NCBI RefSeq assembly: GCF_003318275.1
Contig: NZ_QOCH01000015.1
Coordinates: 1,211,677-1,275,676, forward strand
Origin: Marinobacter sp. F3R11
GTDB taxonomy: Bacteria > Pseudomonadota > Gammaproteobacteria > Pseudomonadales > Oleiphilaceae
Reading direction: 5' to 3'
Length of the DNA stretch: 64,000 nt
A program made the position numbers and the translations under genes. Below, piece by piece: positions 24,772 to 32,215 of this stretch; the stretch's first letter is position 1, and each line of letters begins with the position of its first letter. A model generated the notes under the pieces. That model saw only the letters and a list, made by a program, of their open reading frames with translations, searched no databases and was not told the origin of the DNA.

Positions 24772-27273
24772 ATGAGTGTACTGTTCCTGCTTATCAGCGC
24801 CCTGATTCTGATTTATCTGGGAGTTGGCGGCACCATCGCTGCTCTGGTGATGTCCATTGCCACCCTGGTGGGTCTGTTTCAGGATGAATGGCATATCGCC
24901 AGCATTGTTTTTGGCGGTCTTTTTCTGGCTCTGGCCCTGATTCTGGCTATCCCCAGCGAACTGCGCCTCGACAAATTCAGCCGCCCGCTTCTGGGCTGGG
25001 TTCGCAACCGCCTTCCCAGGTTATCATCCACCGAAGAAGAAGCCCTGAAGTCCGGCTCTGTAGACTGGGATGGCGAACTCTTCTCCGGCAAACCCCAATG
25101 GTCAAAACTTCTGGACGCCAAGCCTGCACACCTGACCAGTGAAGAGCAGGCATTTCTGGACGGCCCGGTAGAAAAACTCTGCGCCATGCTGGATGACTGG
25201 AAGATTACCCATGAGCACTACGACCTGCCGGAAAAAGCCTGGAAGTTTATCCGGGAGAACGGCTTCTTTGGCCTGGTAATCCCGAAAGAAGACGGTGGTA
25301 TGGGCTTCTCCAACACAGCCCATTCAGAAATCGTGATGAAGATTTCTACCCGCAGCGTTTCAGCAGCCGTTACCGTGATGGTACCCAACTCCCTCGGCCC
25401 GGGTGAGTTGCTGATGCACTATGGTACTGACGAGCAGAAAAAACATTACCTGCCCCGGCTCGCCGGTGGCGAGGAAGTTCCCTGTTTTGCCCTGACCTCT
25501 CCAGTCGCCGGCTCCGATGCGGGCGCGATTCCGGACAAGGGTATTGTGTGCAAGGGTGAATGGAACGGCAAAGAAGTTCTGGGCCTGAAAGTAACCTGGA
25601 ACAAGCGGTACATCACCCTGGCCCCGGTCGCCACGCTTATCGGCCTCGCCATCAAGGTTTACGATCCGGAAAATCTGCTGGGTGACAATGCCGACATAGG
25701 CGTAACCTGTGTTCTGGTTCCCCGCGAAACCGAAGGTGTGCATGCAGGTGCACGACACCTTCCCATGAATACGGTATTCATGAACGGCCCGACCTGGGGC
25801 AAGGATGTATTCATTCCCATGGATCAGGTCATCGGTGGCCAGGACATGCTCGGCAAGGGCTGGACCATGCTGTTGGAATGCCTTTCCATCGGCCGCTCAA
25901 TATCATTGCCTGCGCTGGGAACAGGTGCCGGCAAGGTTGCCAGCCTGGCGACCGGCTCTTACGCCTATACCCGGGAACAGTTTGGCCGCTCCATCAGCCA
26001 GTTTGAGGGCGTTCAGGAAGCTCTGGAGCCCATTGCCGGCTATACCTATATGATGGATGCTGCGCGCCTGCTGACTTCCGGCATGCTCGACAGAGGCGTC
26101 CGGCCCGCGGTGCCCTCAGCGCTGCTGAAATACCGCAATACGGATCTGATGCGGATAGTCATCAACCACGCAATGGATGTGGTCGCGGGCCGCGGTGTCA
26201 TCACCGGCCCCCGCAACTTCCTCGCTCGCGCCTATCAGGCTGTACCCATAGGCATTACCGTGGAAGGCGCGAACATCCTGACCCGCAGCCTGATGGTATT
26301 CGGCCAGGGAGCCATTCGCTGCCACCCCTTTATTGTTGATGAAATTGCAGCTGCCGGTATGGAAGATGAAGATCAGGCTGCCAAAAAATTCGACAGCATT
26401 TTCTACCGGCATCTGGCCCACACCACACGCAACGCACTGCGGGCTCTGGTTCTGGGTCTTACCGGCGGGCTGCTGGAGACAGTTCCCAGACAAGGCAATA
26501 TCCAGTCATCTTACCGCCAGCTGGCCCGATTCTCGGCGGGGTTTGCTCTGATGACCGATGTAACCCTGCTTTCGGTAGGTGGTGGACTCAAGGCCAGGCA
26601 ACGGCTATCTGGCCGTATGGCAGACTGTCTGGTGCAGCTGTATTACGCCACAGCAGTGATTAAACAATGGCATGAAGAAGGTTACCCGGATGATCAGCGG
26701 CCGCTGGTAGACTGGTGCCTGCAGACCTGCCTGCGGGATCTGCAGCACTCCATGCGCGAAGCAATCATCAACTTCCCGGTCGCTGCCCTGCGCTGGCCTT
26801 TGCGCCTGCTGGTTTTCCCTCTGGGAGCAACAGGCCTGAACGGGCCAAATGACAAGCTGGGCACCCGCGTGGCCGCCAGTATTGTTGAAGACACACCACT
26901 GCGACAGCGCGTCAGCCGCGGCGCCTACACCACCATGGATCCGGATGATCCTCTTGGCCGTGTTCTCAACGCCTACAAACTGGCTAACGAAACTTCCGGG
27001 ATGCGCAGCCGCTTGCACGACGCCATCCGCAACCGTGATGAAGACGACCTGGACGGTATCGCCTTGCTCATGGGTCATGAACGTAAGGAACTGGTGGACT
27101 GGGCCTGCGCAGAAGGCATTGTAAAAGCTGACGAGTGCGACAAGCTACAGGAAGCACTGACAGCCCTGTACGACGTTATCCGGGTGGACGCGTTTGATGA
27201 AGAAGGTCTGAAAGCACTGTCCCGGTGTGCCAAGGGCAAACGCAAAGTTGTTGAAAGGCCCGTTAAGGAATAA
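24772..27273 (+). CDS. fadE: Acyl-CoA dehydrogenase FadE
   Basis: The first, FAD-dependent oxidation step of fatty acid beta-oxidation. The 833-residue length and layout match long-chain FadE (E. coli 814 aa), not the 380-residue classical enzymes. Two N-terminal membrane helices (about 2-60) are followed by an acyl-CoA dehydrogenase core (about 130-520). The core contains GFFGLVIPKEDGGMG, CFALTSPVAGSDAGA and YTREQFGRSISQFEG. A DUF1974-type C-terminal domain (about 540-820) completes it. A clear GGAGG precedes the ATG. It is monocistronic, with a hairpin-bearing repeat directly downstream. Regulation by a fatty-acid sensor is likely, but I could not identify an operator. Confidence 0.93.
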   Translation: MSVLFLLISALILIYLGVGGTIAALVMSIATLVGLFQDEWHIASIVFGGLFLALALILAIPSELRLDKFSRPLLGWVRNRLPRLSSTEEEALKSGSVDWDGELFSGKPQWSKLLDAKPAHLTSEEQAFLDGPVEKLCAMLDDWKITHEHYDLPEKAWKFIRENGFFGLVIPKEDGGMGFSNTAHSEIVMKISTRSVSAAVTVMVPNSLGPGELLMHYGTDEQKKHYLPRLAGGEEVPCFALTSPVAGSDAGAIPDKGIVCKGEWNGKEVLGLKVTWNKRYITLAPVATLIGLAIKVYDPENLLGDNADIGVTCVLVPRETEGVHAGARHLPMNTVFMNGPTWGKDVFIPMDQVIGGQDMLGKGWTMLLECLSIGRSISLPALGTGAGKVASLATGSYAYTREQFGRSISQFEGVQEALEPIAGYTYMMDAARLLTSGMLDRGVRPAVPSALLKYRNTDLMRIVINHAMDVVAGRGVITGPRNFLARAYQAVPIGITVEGANILTRSLMVFGQGAIRCHPFIVDEIAAAGMEDEDQAAKKFDSIFYRHLAHTTRNALRALVLGLTGGLLETVPRQGNIQSSYRQLARFSAGFALMTDVTLLSVGGGLKARQRLSGRMADCLVQLYYATAVIKQWHEEGYPDDQRPLVDWCLQTCLRDLQHSMREAIINFPVAALRWPLRLLVFPLGATGLNGPNDKLGTRVAASIVEDTPLRQRVSRGAYTTMDPDDPLGRVLNAYKLANETSGMRSRLHDAIRNRDEDDLDGIALLMGHERKELVDWACAEGIVKADECDKLQEALTALYDVIRVDAFDEEGLKALSRCAKGKRKVVERPVKE

Positions 27274-27297
27274 AGCCCATCCTGCACGGGGCGCTTA

Positions 27298-27449
27298 GCA
27301 GGTCTTGTGCACATGCTTTGGCTTTGGGGTCTGGAACTTCTGAAAACTGCTGCAAGTACATCCCTGTACGCTTGCTCTTCGCCATCCATGGCTACGGGCA
27401 TTTTCAGAAGTTCCAGACCCCAAAGCTTTCCGGCATGTCACGTGCCTGC
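27298..27449. repeat. Interspersed repeat element, copy B, with 26-bp perfect arms
   Basis: Perfect 26-bp arms at 27321-27346 and 27401-27426 (starting GCTTTGGGGTCTGG) flank a 54-nt centre. Outside them, ACATGC/GCATGT and GCAGG/CCTGC (27298-27302 with 27445-27449) extend the pairing with internal loops. The centre has GTACATCCCTGTAC, CGCTTGCTCTTCGCC and GCCATCCATGGC, sharing the core of copy A at 11837. It lies between the convergent fadE and LysR genes and may also terminate both. Confidence 0.75.
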
Positions 27450-27459
27450 TGCGTGTTGC

Positions 27460-28410
27460 TCATGGATCGCTGCGCAGCCCACCCATAATCGCTTCATCAA
27501 CCAGCCAGCGGCGCAATATCTGAATACCGCGCTCCCGCCTGCGACTGGTTTTCCAGGCAAAGTAGAATTTGTCACCGGTTACCACCGAATGGCTGGGCAG
27601 GCGAACAAACTCTTCCGAATCTTTCCGGGTACTCAGCATGTAATCGTTGGTCAGGGCGATCCCCTGATGAAAGCGCGCCGCTTCAAGGGCCAACAGCATA
27701 TGGCTGAAATGCTGAAGCCTTGCACCAGAAGGGATGACCTCACCCTCTGCCCGATACCATGCCTCCCAGTCTCCGGCGGCTGTATCATAGATACTGTGGG
27801 TGGATAGCAGGGGGAACCGGGCTATCTCGTCCATGGTTATGGCTGGTTCACTGCCACCTGTTGGATCGGCCTCCCGCCCGAGTTCCCGGCGGATACGTTG
27901 CCAGTAATCCTGACTGCATACCGGGAAAAGCCGTTCTACGTACAAAAGCTCGTAACTGTAGGCCGATGAATTCCGGTGGATGGTGATAAAACAATCCGCC
28001 ACCCGATCAGACAGCACCGGATTTTCGCTGCTCATTTCCAGCGCCAGCTCCACCTGCGGATGCAATCGCTGCAGATGCGGCAGTCTGGGTACCAACCAGC
28101 GTACGGCAAATGAACTGAATACCGATAACCGCAACCGGGATTCCTCGTGCCCCAGCAATTGCTCGCTGGCCCGCTCAATCTGCAGCAGAGAGGTACTGAT
28201 GGCATCCAGATACTGCCGGCCTTCGTCGGTCAGTGTCAGGGTTCGCCCGCTGCGCCAGAACAGCTGTTCACCCAGATAGGTTTCCAGCTGTTTGATCTGA
28301 TGACTCACCGCGCTCTGGCTCACTGACAGCTCCTCGGCAGCCATAGAAAAACTGTTGAGGCGACCGACGGCTTCGAACACGGGTAAGGCTTTCAGAGGGG
28401 GCAGTTTCAT
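27460..28410 (-). CDS. LysR-family regulator (GcvA-like), divergent from an EamA transporter
   Basis: A transcriptional regulator of 316 residues. The N-terminal helix-turn-helix (PPLKALPVFEAVGRLNSFSMAA, VSQSAVSHQIKQLE, LFWRSGRTLTLT) and the phrase LPPLKALxxFE are typical of the GcvA/AmpR branch. The effector domain covers about 90-300. It is transcribed away from the EamA gene at 28536 with 125 bp between them, the usual arrangement for a LysR protein controlling its neighbour. Triplicated CTAAT/CTGAT boxes lie in that gap. The effector is unknown. Confidence 0.87.
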   Translation of the reverse strand: MKLPPLKALPVFEAVGRLNSFSMAAEELSVSQSAVSHQIKQLETYLGEQLFWRSGRTLTLTDEGRQYLDAISTSLLQIERASEQLLGHEESRLRLSVFSSFAVRWLVPRLPHLQRLHPQVELALEMSSENPVLSDRVADCFITIHRNSSAYSYELLYVERLFPVCSQDYWQRIRRELGREADPTGGSEPAITMDEIARFPLLSTHSIYDTAAGDWEAWYRAEGEVIPSGARLQHFSHMLLALEAARFHQGIALTNDYMLSTRKDSEEFVRLPSHSVVTGDKFYFAWKTSRRRERGIQILRRWLVDEAIMGGLRSDP

Positions 28411-28438
28411 TATCTAATTTTCTAATATCTGATTAATA
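28411..28438. promoter_or_regulatory. Triplicated CTAAT/CTGAT boxes in the LysR-EamA divergent promoter
   Basis: CTAAT at 28414 and 28422 and CTGAT at 28429, spaced 7-8 bp, lie directly before the LysR start codon in an AT-rich stretch. They are a candidate regulator binding site; the assignment is inference. Confidence 0.35.
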
Positions 28439-28535
28439 AACATCATTTTATCGCATATTAAAGCTCAACTAGACTACGACTGCCACTCATTATCACCAGT
28501 GTTTTATTCATAACCGGATTTCAGGAAAAGAAGAC

Positions 28536-29474
28536 ATGTCAGGCAAAACCGTAAACAGCGCAATTCTTCTGCTAGTGCTTGGCAACGCTATGGCCTTGAT
28601 CTCGGACGTCTTTATCAAGCTACTGGAACCGGGCGCCCCGATTCTTCAGTTTGCGTTCCTGCGCTGCCTGATCACTCTGGCATTCCTGGTGCCAGTGGCG
28701 CGCAAAATCGACCGGAACAACCTGTTTTCAGGCTTCAGGGTACATGCACTAAGGGCACACATTCATCTGGCGGGCTTACTTTTCATGATTGTGGCACTGA
28801 GCAACCTGCCACTGGCAACGGCTAACGCGGTATTTTATGCAGCGCCGATTATGGTCATGGTGCTTTCAGTCCTTTTTTTCAGGGAATCTCTGACGCCTCT
28901 GAGCGTGTTTGCGGTATTCAGCGGTTTTTTCGGCATCATCGTTATCCTGCGCCCCATGGACTTCAACTGGGCCGCTATGGCTGCATTGGCGTCTGCTCTG
29001 GCCCTGGCAATCAACGCAGTCATGGTACGTAAACTGCCCAAAGGCCAGACCACAGTGCACAAGCTGTTCCTCAATTATCTGCTGATGGTTCCCGCCTCCG
29101 GTTTGCTCGCTGCCTGGGAGTGGCAAAAGGGCGCCTCCTGGCAGCCGGAGGTTCTGTTCATCGCGGCCGGATCTGCAGCGTTTATTCTGGTCTACAACAT
29201 CACGGTGCTGCTGGCTTACAGGCAGGTGGACGCAAATCAGGTGACCAGTGCGGAGTACACAGGATTGATCTGGGCAGTGGCTATTGGCTGGATCTGGTTT
29301 AACGAGGTGCCGGACTGGTGGTTCCTGTTGGGCAGCATGATGGTTGTTGTGCCCTTGGTGTTGATTGGCCTGCAGCAACGGCGCAAGGCGCCTGCCCGGG
29401 GATTCAATCCGGTTCCGAAGCAAGGTAAGCCTCGGAACCGGGCTGGTTCACTCAGTGCCGGGACAACCCTATGA
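28536..29474 (+). CDS. EamA/DMT-family transporter
   Basis: A ten-helix drug/metabolite transporter of 312 residues with two EamA repeats (about 8-140 and 150-285). PLATANAVFYAAPIMVMVLS and TSAEYTGLIWAVAIGWIWFNE are the conserved fourth-helix segments of each half. A basic, glycine-rich tail (about 288-312) contains a hairpin at the DNA level and runs into the convergent His-rich gene, overlapping it by 23 bp. The divergent LysR gene is the likely regulator. It is only distantly similar to the EamA protein at 19385. Confidence 0.85.
   Translation: MSGKTVNSAILLLVLGNAMALISDVFIKLLEPGAPILQFAFLRCLITLAFLVPVARKIDRNNLFSGFRVHALRAHIHLAGLLFMIVALSNLPLATANAVFYAAPIMVMVLSVLFFRESLTPLSVFAVFSGFFGIIVILRPMDFNWAAMAALASALALAINAVMVRKLPKGQTTVHKLFLNYLLMVPASGLLAAWEWQKGASWQPEVLFIAAGSAAFILVYNITVLLAYRQVDANQVTSAEYTGLIWAVAIGWIWFNEVPDWWFLLGSMMVVVPLVLIGLQQRRKAPARGFNPVPKQGKPRNRAGSLSAGTTL
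29409..29441 (+). terminator. Hairpin within the 3' end of the EamA gene
   Basis: Perfect 10-bp arms (CCGGTTCCGA and its complement, 29409-29418 and 29432-29441) with a 13-nt loop lie inside the last codons. No T-run follows, so the role as a terminator is uncertain. Confidence 0.35.
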
Positions 29475-29751
29475 GTACGTGGGTGTCATAAATGATCCGC
29501 CCGATCCTGGCTTCTGGCGACAGCCTGACTCTGGTGCCCGGTTTGACGTGGTAGACAACCGAGTGGTGATGGCGCCAGTTTTGCTGCTTGGCGCGATTGT
29601 GGCGATGCGCGTTATGGGTTTGTTTCTGACTATGGTGTTGGTTGTGGTGTTTTTGGGCATCCGGCCCATGCCGGCCTTCCTCATGCGCCATCGCCGGAGC
29701 AGATGCCAACAACAACCCCCCAACCAGACTTCCGATCAACAATCGTTTCAT
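29452..29751 (-). CDS. His-rich periplasmic protein
   Basis: A 99-residue exported protein. A classical signal peptide (MKRLLIGSLVGGLLLASAPA, cut after AMA) is followed by a strongly His-rich segment (about residues 23-56, 13 His) and a conserved-looking basic tail (YHVKPGTRVRLSPEARIGR). The composition suggests periplasmic binding of Ni, Cu or Zn, in the manner of RcnB-like small proteins, but I do not recognise the family. The ATG at 29751 is chosen because the signal peptide starts there. It overlaps the end of the convergent transporter by 23 bp. Confidence 0.65.
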   Translation of the reverse strand: MKRLLIGSLVGGLLLASAPAMAHEEGRHGPDAQKHHNQHHSQKQTHNAHRHNRAKQQNWRHHHSVVYHVKPGTRVRLSPEARIGRIIYDTHVLIGLSRH

Positions 29752-29901
29752 GGTGATTCTCCCGTTGTATTCAGAGGCATATCGCGCATCCGAACCCTGT
29801 GCCGGATGCCACAGACCCAGACTATCGAACCGGGAGAAAATGTCAGGGCCTGGGGCCGGGCTTTGCATCATCTTTACTCAAAACCACGTCTCCTTGACAC
29901 T

Positions 29902-30486
29902 CTAGTGGCCGGAAATGTCTTTTTTCGCGGTACACCGGAGGTGGGATTCGATGGAAAAGGTATGTGGACAATCCGCCCCAAGTGCCCTTAACGACTCTGC
30001 AAGCCTATAAAGATACTCCGCATTGGTGCCGCTGGGCCCCGAAGCAGAGGCAATCTGGCGGGCAATATCGGCATCCGGCGCATGACCAAGGAAGGCTTCG
30101 TTGTCTTCAGTGGCAATGTAGACCAGGCCCTTGGCCTGACCGCCCTCGCCGAAGGTCAGGGTAGTATCCAGGCGCAGATAACCGTTCTTCTCCCGAACAT
30201 CCAGATGTTCAAACACATCGGGCGACACTCTGAACGCCATGCCTTTGCAGACAGCTCCGGGCTGTTCAATCAGAGTTACAACCCTCCCCGGAGCTTCCGG
30301 AGTGCCCCTGTGGTCGTGAGACCCCTGCCAGAAACGACGGGTCCAGCCTTCGATAAAAGCAGGACGCTGCTCCAGGAATGGGAAGTCCACCTTGTATATC
30401 AGCGAGCCATAACCAAACAGCCAGATCGACTCGATGCCGGAGAAATCATAGCGCTGTCGATTAAGCTCAGTAGTATCGGCAGACAT
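29902..30486 (-). CDS. chaC: ChaC-like gamma-glutamylcyclotransferase
   Basis: A cytoplasmic enzyme of 194 residues that releases 5-oxoproline from glutathione. Visible are the substrate-binding loop FGYGSLIYKVDF, the RRFWQGSHDHRGTPEAPGRVV segment typical of ChaC, and the catalytic glutamate in VREKNGY. The length matches glutathione-specific ChaC proteins. The ATG at 30486 has AGGAG 6 nt upstream. It lies 22 bp downstream of the MarC gene on the same strand, so the two may be co-transcribed. Confidence 0.88.
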   Translation of the reverse strand: MSADTTELNRQRYDFSGIESIWLFGYGSLIYKVDFPFLEQRPAFIEGWTRRFWQGSHDHRGTPEAPGRVVTLIEQPGAVCKGMAFRVSPDVFEHLDVREKNGYLRLDTTLTFGEGGQAKGLVYIATEDNEAFLGHAPDADIARQIASASGPSGTNAEYLYRLAESLRALGADCPHTFSIESHLRCTAKKDISGH

Positions 30487-30508
30487 TGCTACTCCTGGAA
30501 CGCAAAAT

Positions 30509-31132
30509 TCAGATATTGGCAATAAACCCGGTGATGCCGGTCAGTACGATTTCGGCAGCCATGGCCGAGAGAATAAGACCGCTGATCTTGGAAAGGATAT
30601 TCAGGCCGGTTTTACCCAGCACCGTTTCCAGATACCCCGACAACCGCAGCAAGACTGCAAGAATCAACAGGCTCGACACCAGACCCAGCAGGCCTCCGGC
30701 AACTTCCGATGCTCTCTTGAGTTCCGCACCGTAGACCAGAATAGCACCGATCGTAGCAGGGCCAATCATTACCGGAACAGCCAGTGGCACGACAGCAATA
30801 TCATCGCGCTCTTCGTCGGGCAGGCCCGTCGCATGGTTGCGGGTGCCGTTGGTGACCAGACTGATAGCCGTCAGAAACAGCAATGTGCCGGCACCAATCC
30901 GGAAGGAATTCAGGGTGATGCCAATGATGCTGAACAGCAGCGGCCCGGCGAAAAACAGGATAATACCCATGATAGCCGCCGCGATGCAGGCCCGACGGAT
31001 AACGAAAGCCTTCTCGGATGCCGACAAGCCCCTGGTCAGAGCCAGAAACATGGTCACCACAAAAAACGGCGCCAGCAGGAATAAAAAACGGATGGTGCTG
31101 CTGATGTAAGTTGAGAAAAAGGCTTCAAGCAT
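30509..31132 (-). CDS. MarC-family membrane protein
   Basis: A 207-residue inner-membrane protein with six predicted helices in the MarC/UPF0056 pattern: MLEAFFSTYISSTIRFLFLL, the RRACIAAAIMG helix, FRIGAGTLLFLTAISLV, and VPLAVPVMIGPATIGAILV, the conserved PLAxPxxxGPxTI signature. The family was once linked to multidrug resistance, but its function is not established. The ATG at 31132 matches the usual N-terminus; the further in-frame TTG lacks a ribosome-binding site. It is upstream of chaC. Confidence 0.85.
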   Translation of the reverse strand: MLEAFFSTYISSTIRFLFLLAPFFVVTMFLALTRGLSASEKAFVIRRACIAAAIMGIILFFAGPLLFSIIGITLNSFRIGAGTLLFLTAISLVTNGTRNHATGLPDEERDDIAVVPLAVPVMIGPATIGAILVYGAELKRASEVAGGLLGLVSSLLILAVLLRLSGYLETVLGKTGLNILSKISGLILSAMAAEIVLTGITGFIANI

Positions 31133-31221
31133 CGCGGGTAATCCAGAGTTCAAAGAAAGCCGCTAAGCATAGCCTGCCACAACATTCTCCGCCGTAAGGA
31201 AGTGGACGTATGAAGCGCTTT

Positions 31222-32205
31222 TTAACCCGGGTCCATGGCACTGCTGGGCGGAGATATGGACAGATGATCCAGATAGGTTTCGCCGTCACCGTACAGCGAA
31301 GCGAACTCTTCCTCAGGCACAACTGTGACGGCTATCTCCGGTTCATGCTCTCCGCCGCCAAGCAATACACCCCGCATAGGAGTGATGTCTGAAAAGTCCC
31401 GACCCCACCCCAAAGTGATATGTTCCAGACCTGGCCACAGGGCATTGGTGGGGTCCAGTTCAAGCCAGCCATATTCCGGCACAAAAACCGCTACCCAGGC
31501 ATGGGTGGCATCGGCTCCGACCAGTCGTTTTTTGCCCTCAGGCGGATGTGTGAGTATGTACCCGCTCATATAGCGCGCAGCCAGACCTATAGATCTCAGG
31601 CAGGCAATCATGATGTGAGAGAAATCCTGGCATACGCCACGACGTGCCTGAAACGCCTCTTCCACCGGAGTGAAGGTTTCGGTTGCCGACGGATCAAAAC
31701 TGAAATCGCGATGAATCTGCTTCATCAGGGCATCAGCCGCCTCAATCAGAGGCCTCCCTGGCAGGAAGGACTCACGGGCATACGCCGCATACCGGGAATC
31801 AATGGGAACGTTGGGGGAAACGAACCGAAAGGCAGTCGCCTCCAGATGCTCCGGCGAGAATTTCCGGTCTGCACGATACCTGAGGCTGTCACGAACGCTC
31901 TCCCAGGCCACTTTCGTAGCATCTACGGAAGGCTTAGGACGATCGCGCAGCTCTACCCAGAACTCGCTGGTTATCTTCAGATAATCGTGGTCGGCGGTGA
32001 AATGAATCGCCGTAATCCGGTTTCCGAAACTGTCCAGAAACGTGCGTTGTACCGAGGGTTCGGGGGCGATGGCGAGGTGGTGCTCGAGGTTTTTCTGCCA
32101 CGGCAAAGCCCGCGGAGTAAGCCGAAGCAGGTGGTGGGATTCGCCCACCACCTGACCGTACTCGTACAGGGTCTCATGACGCACATGGTAGTGAACAAAT
32201 GTCAT
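31222..32205 (-). CDS. Transglutaminase-like protein (last gene of amidoligase locus)
   Basis: A 327-residue bacterial transglutaminase-like protein. A beta-rich N-terminal domain (about 1-85, HYHVRHETLYEYGQVV, SHHLLRLTPR) is followed by the papain-fold core with an intact triad: C192 in RRGVCQDFSH, H235 in ATHAWVAVF and D251 in LELDPTNAL. It could act as a thiol peptidase or acyl transferase on peptide amides. It starts 10 bp after the stop of the ATP-grasp/alpha-E fusion with a GAGGCGG site, so it is the last gene of the operon. In relatives the same enzyme accompanies alpha-E and ATP-grasp genes. Confidence 0.88.
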   Translation of the reverse strand: MTFVHYHVRHETLYEYGQVVGESHHLLRLTPRALPWQKNLEHHLAIAPEPSVQRTFLDSFGNRITAIHFTADHDYLKITSEFWVELRDRPKPSVDATKVAWESVRDSLRYRADRKFSPEHLEATAFRFVSPNVPIDSRYAAYARESFLPGRPLIEAADALMKQIHRDFSFDPSATETFTPVEEAFQARRGVCQDFSHIMIACLRSIGLAARYMSGYILTHPPEGKKRLVGADATHAWVAVFVPEYGWLELDPTNALWPGLEHITLGWGRDFSDITPMRGVLLGGGEHEPEIAVTVVPEEEFASLYGDGETYLDHLSISPPSSAMDPG

Positions 32206-32215
32206 GACAGCCGCC

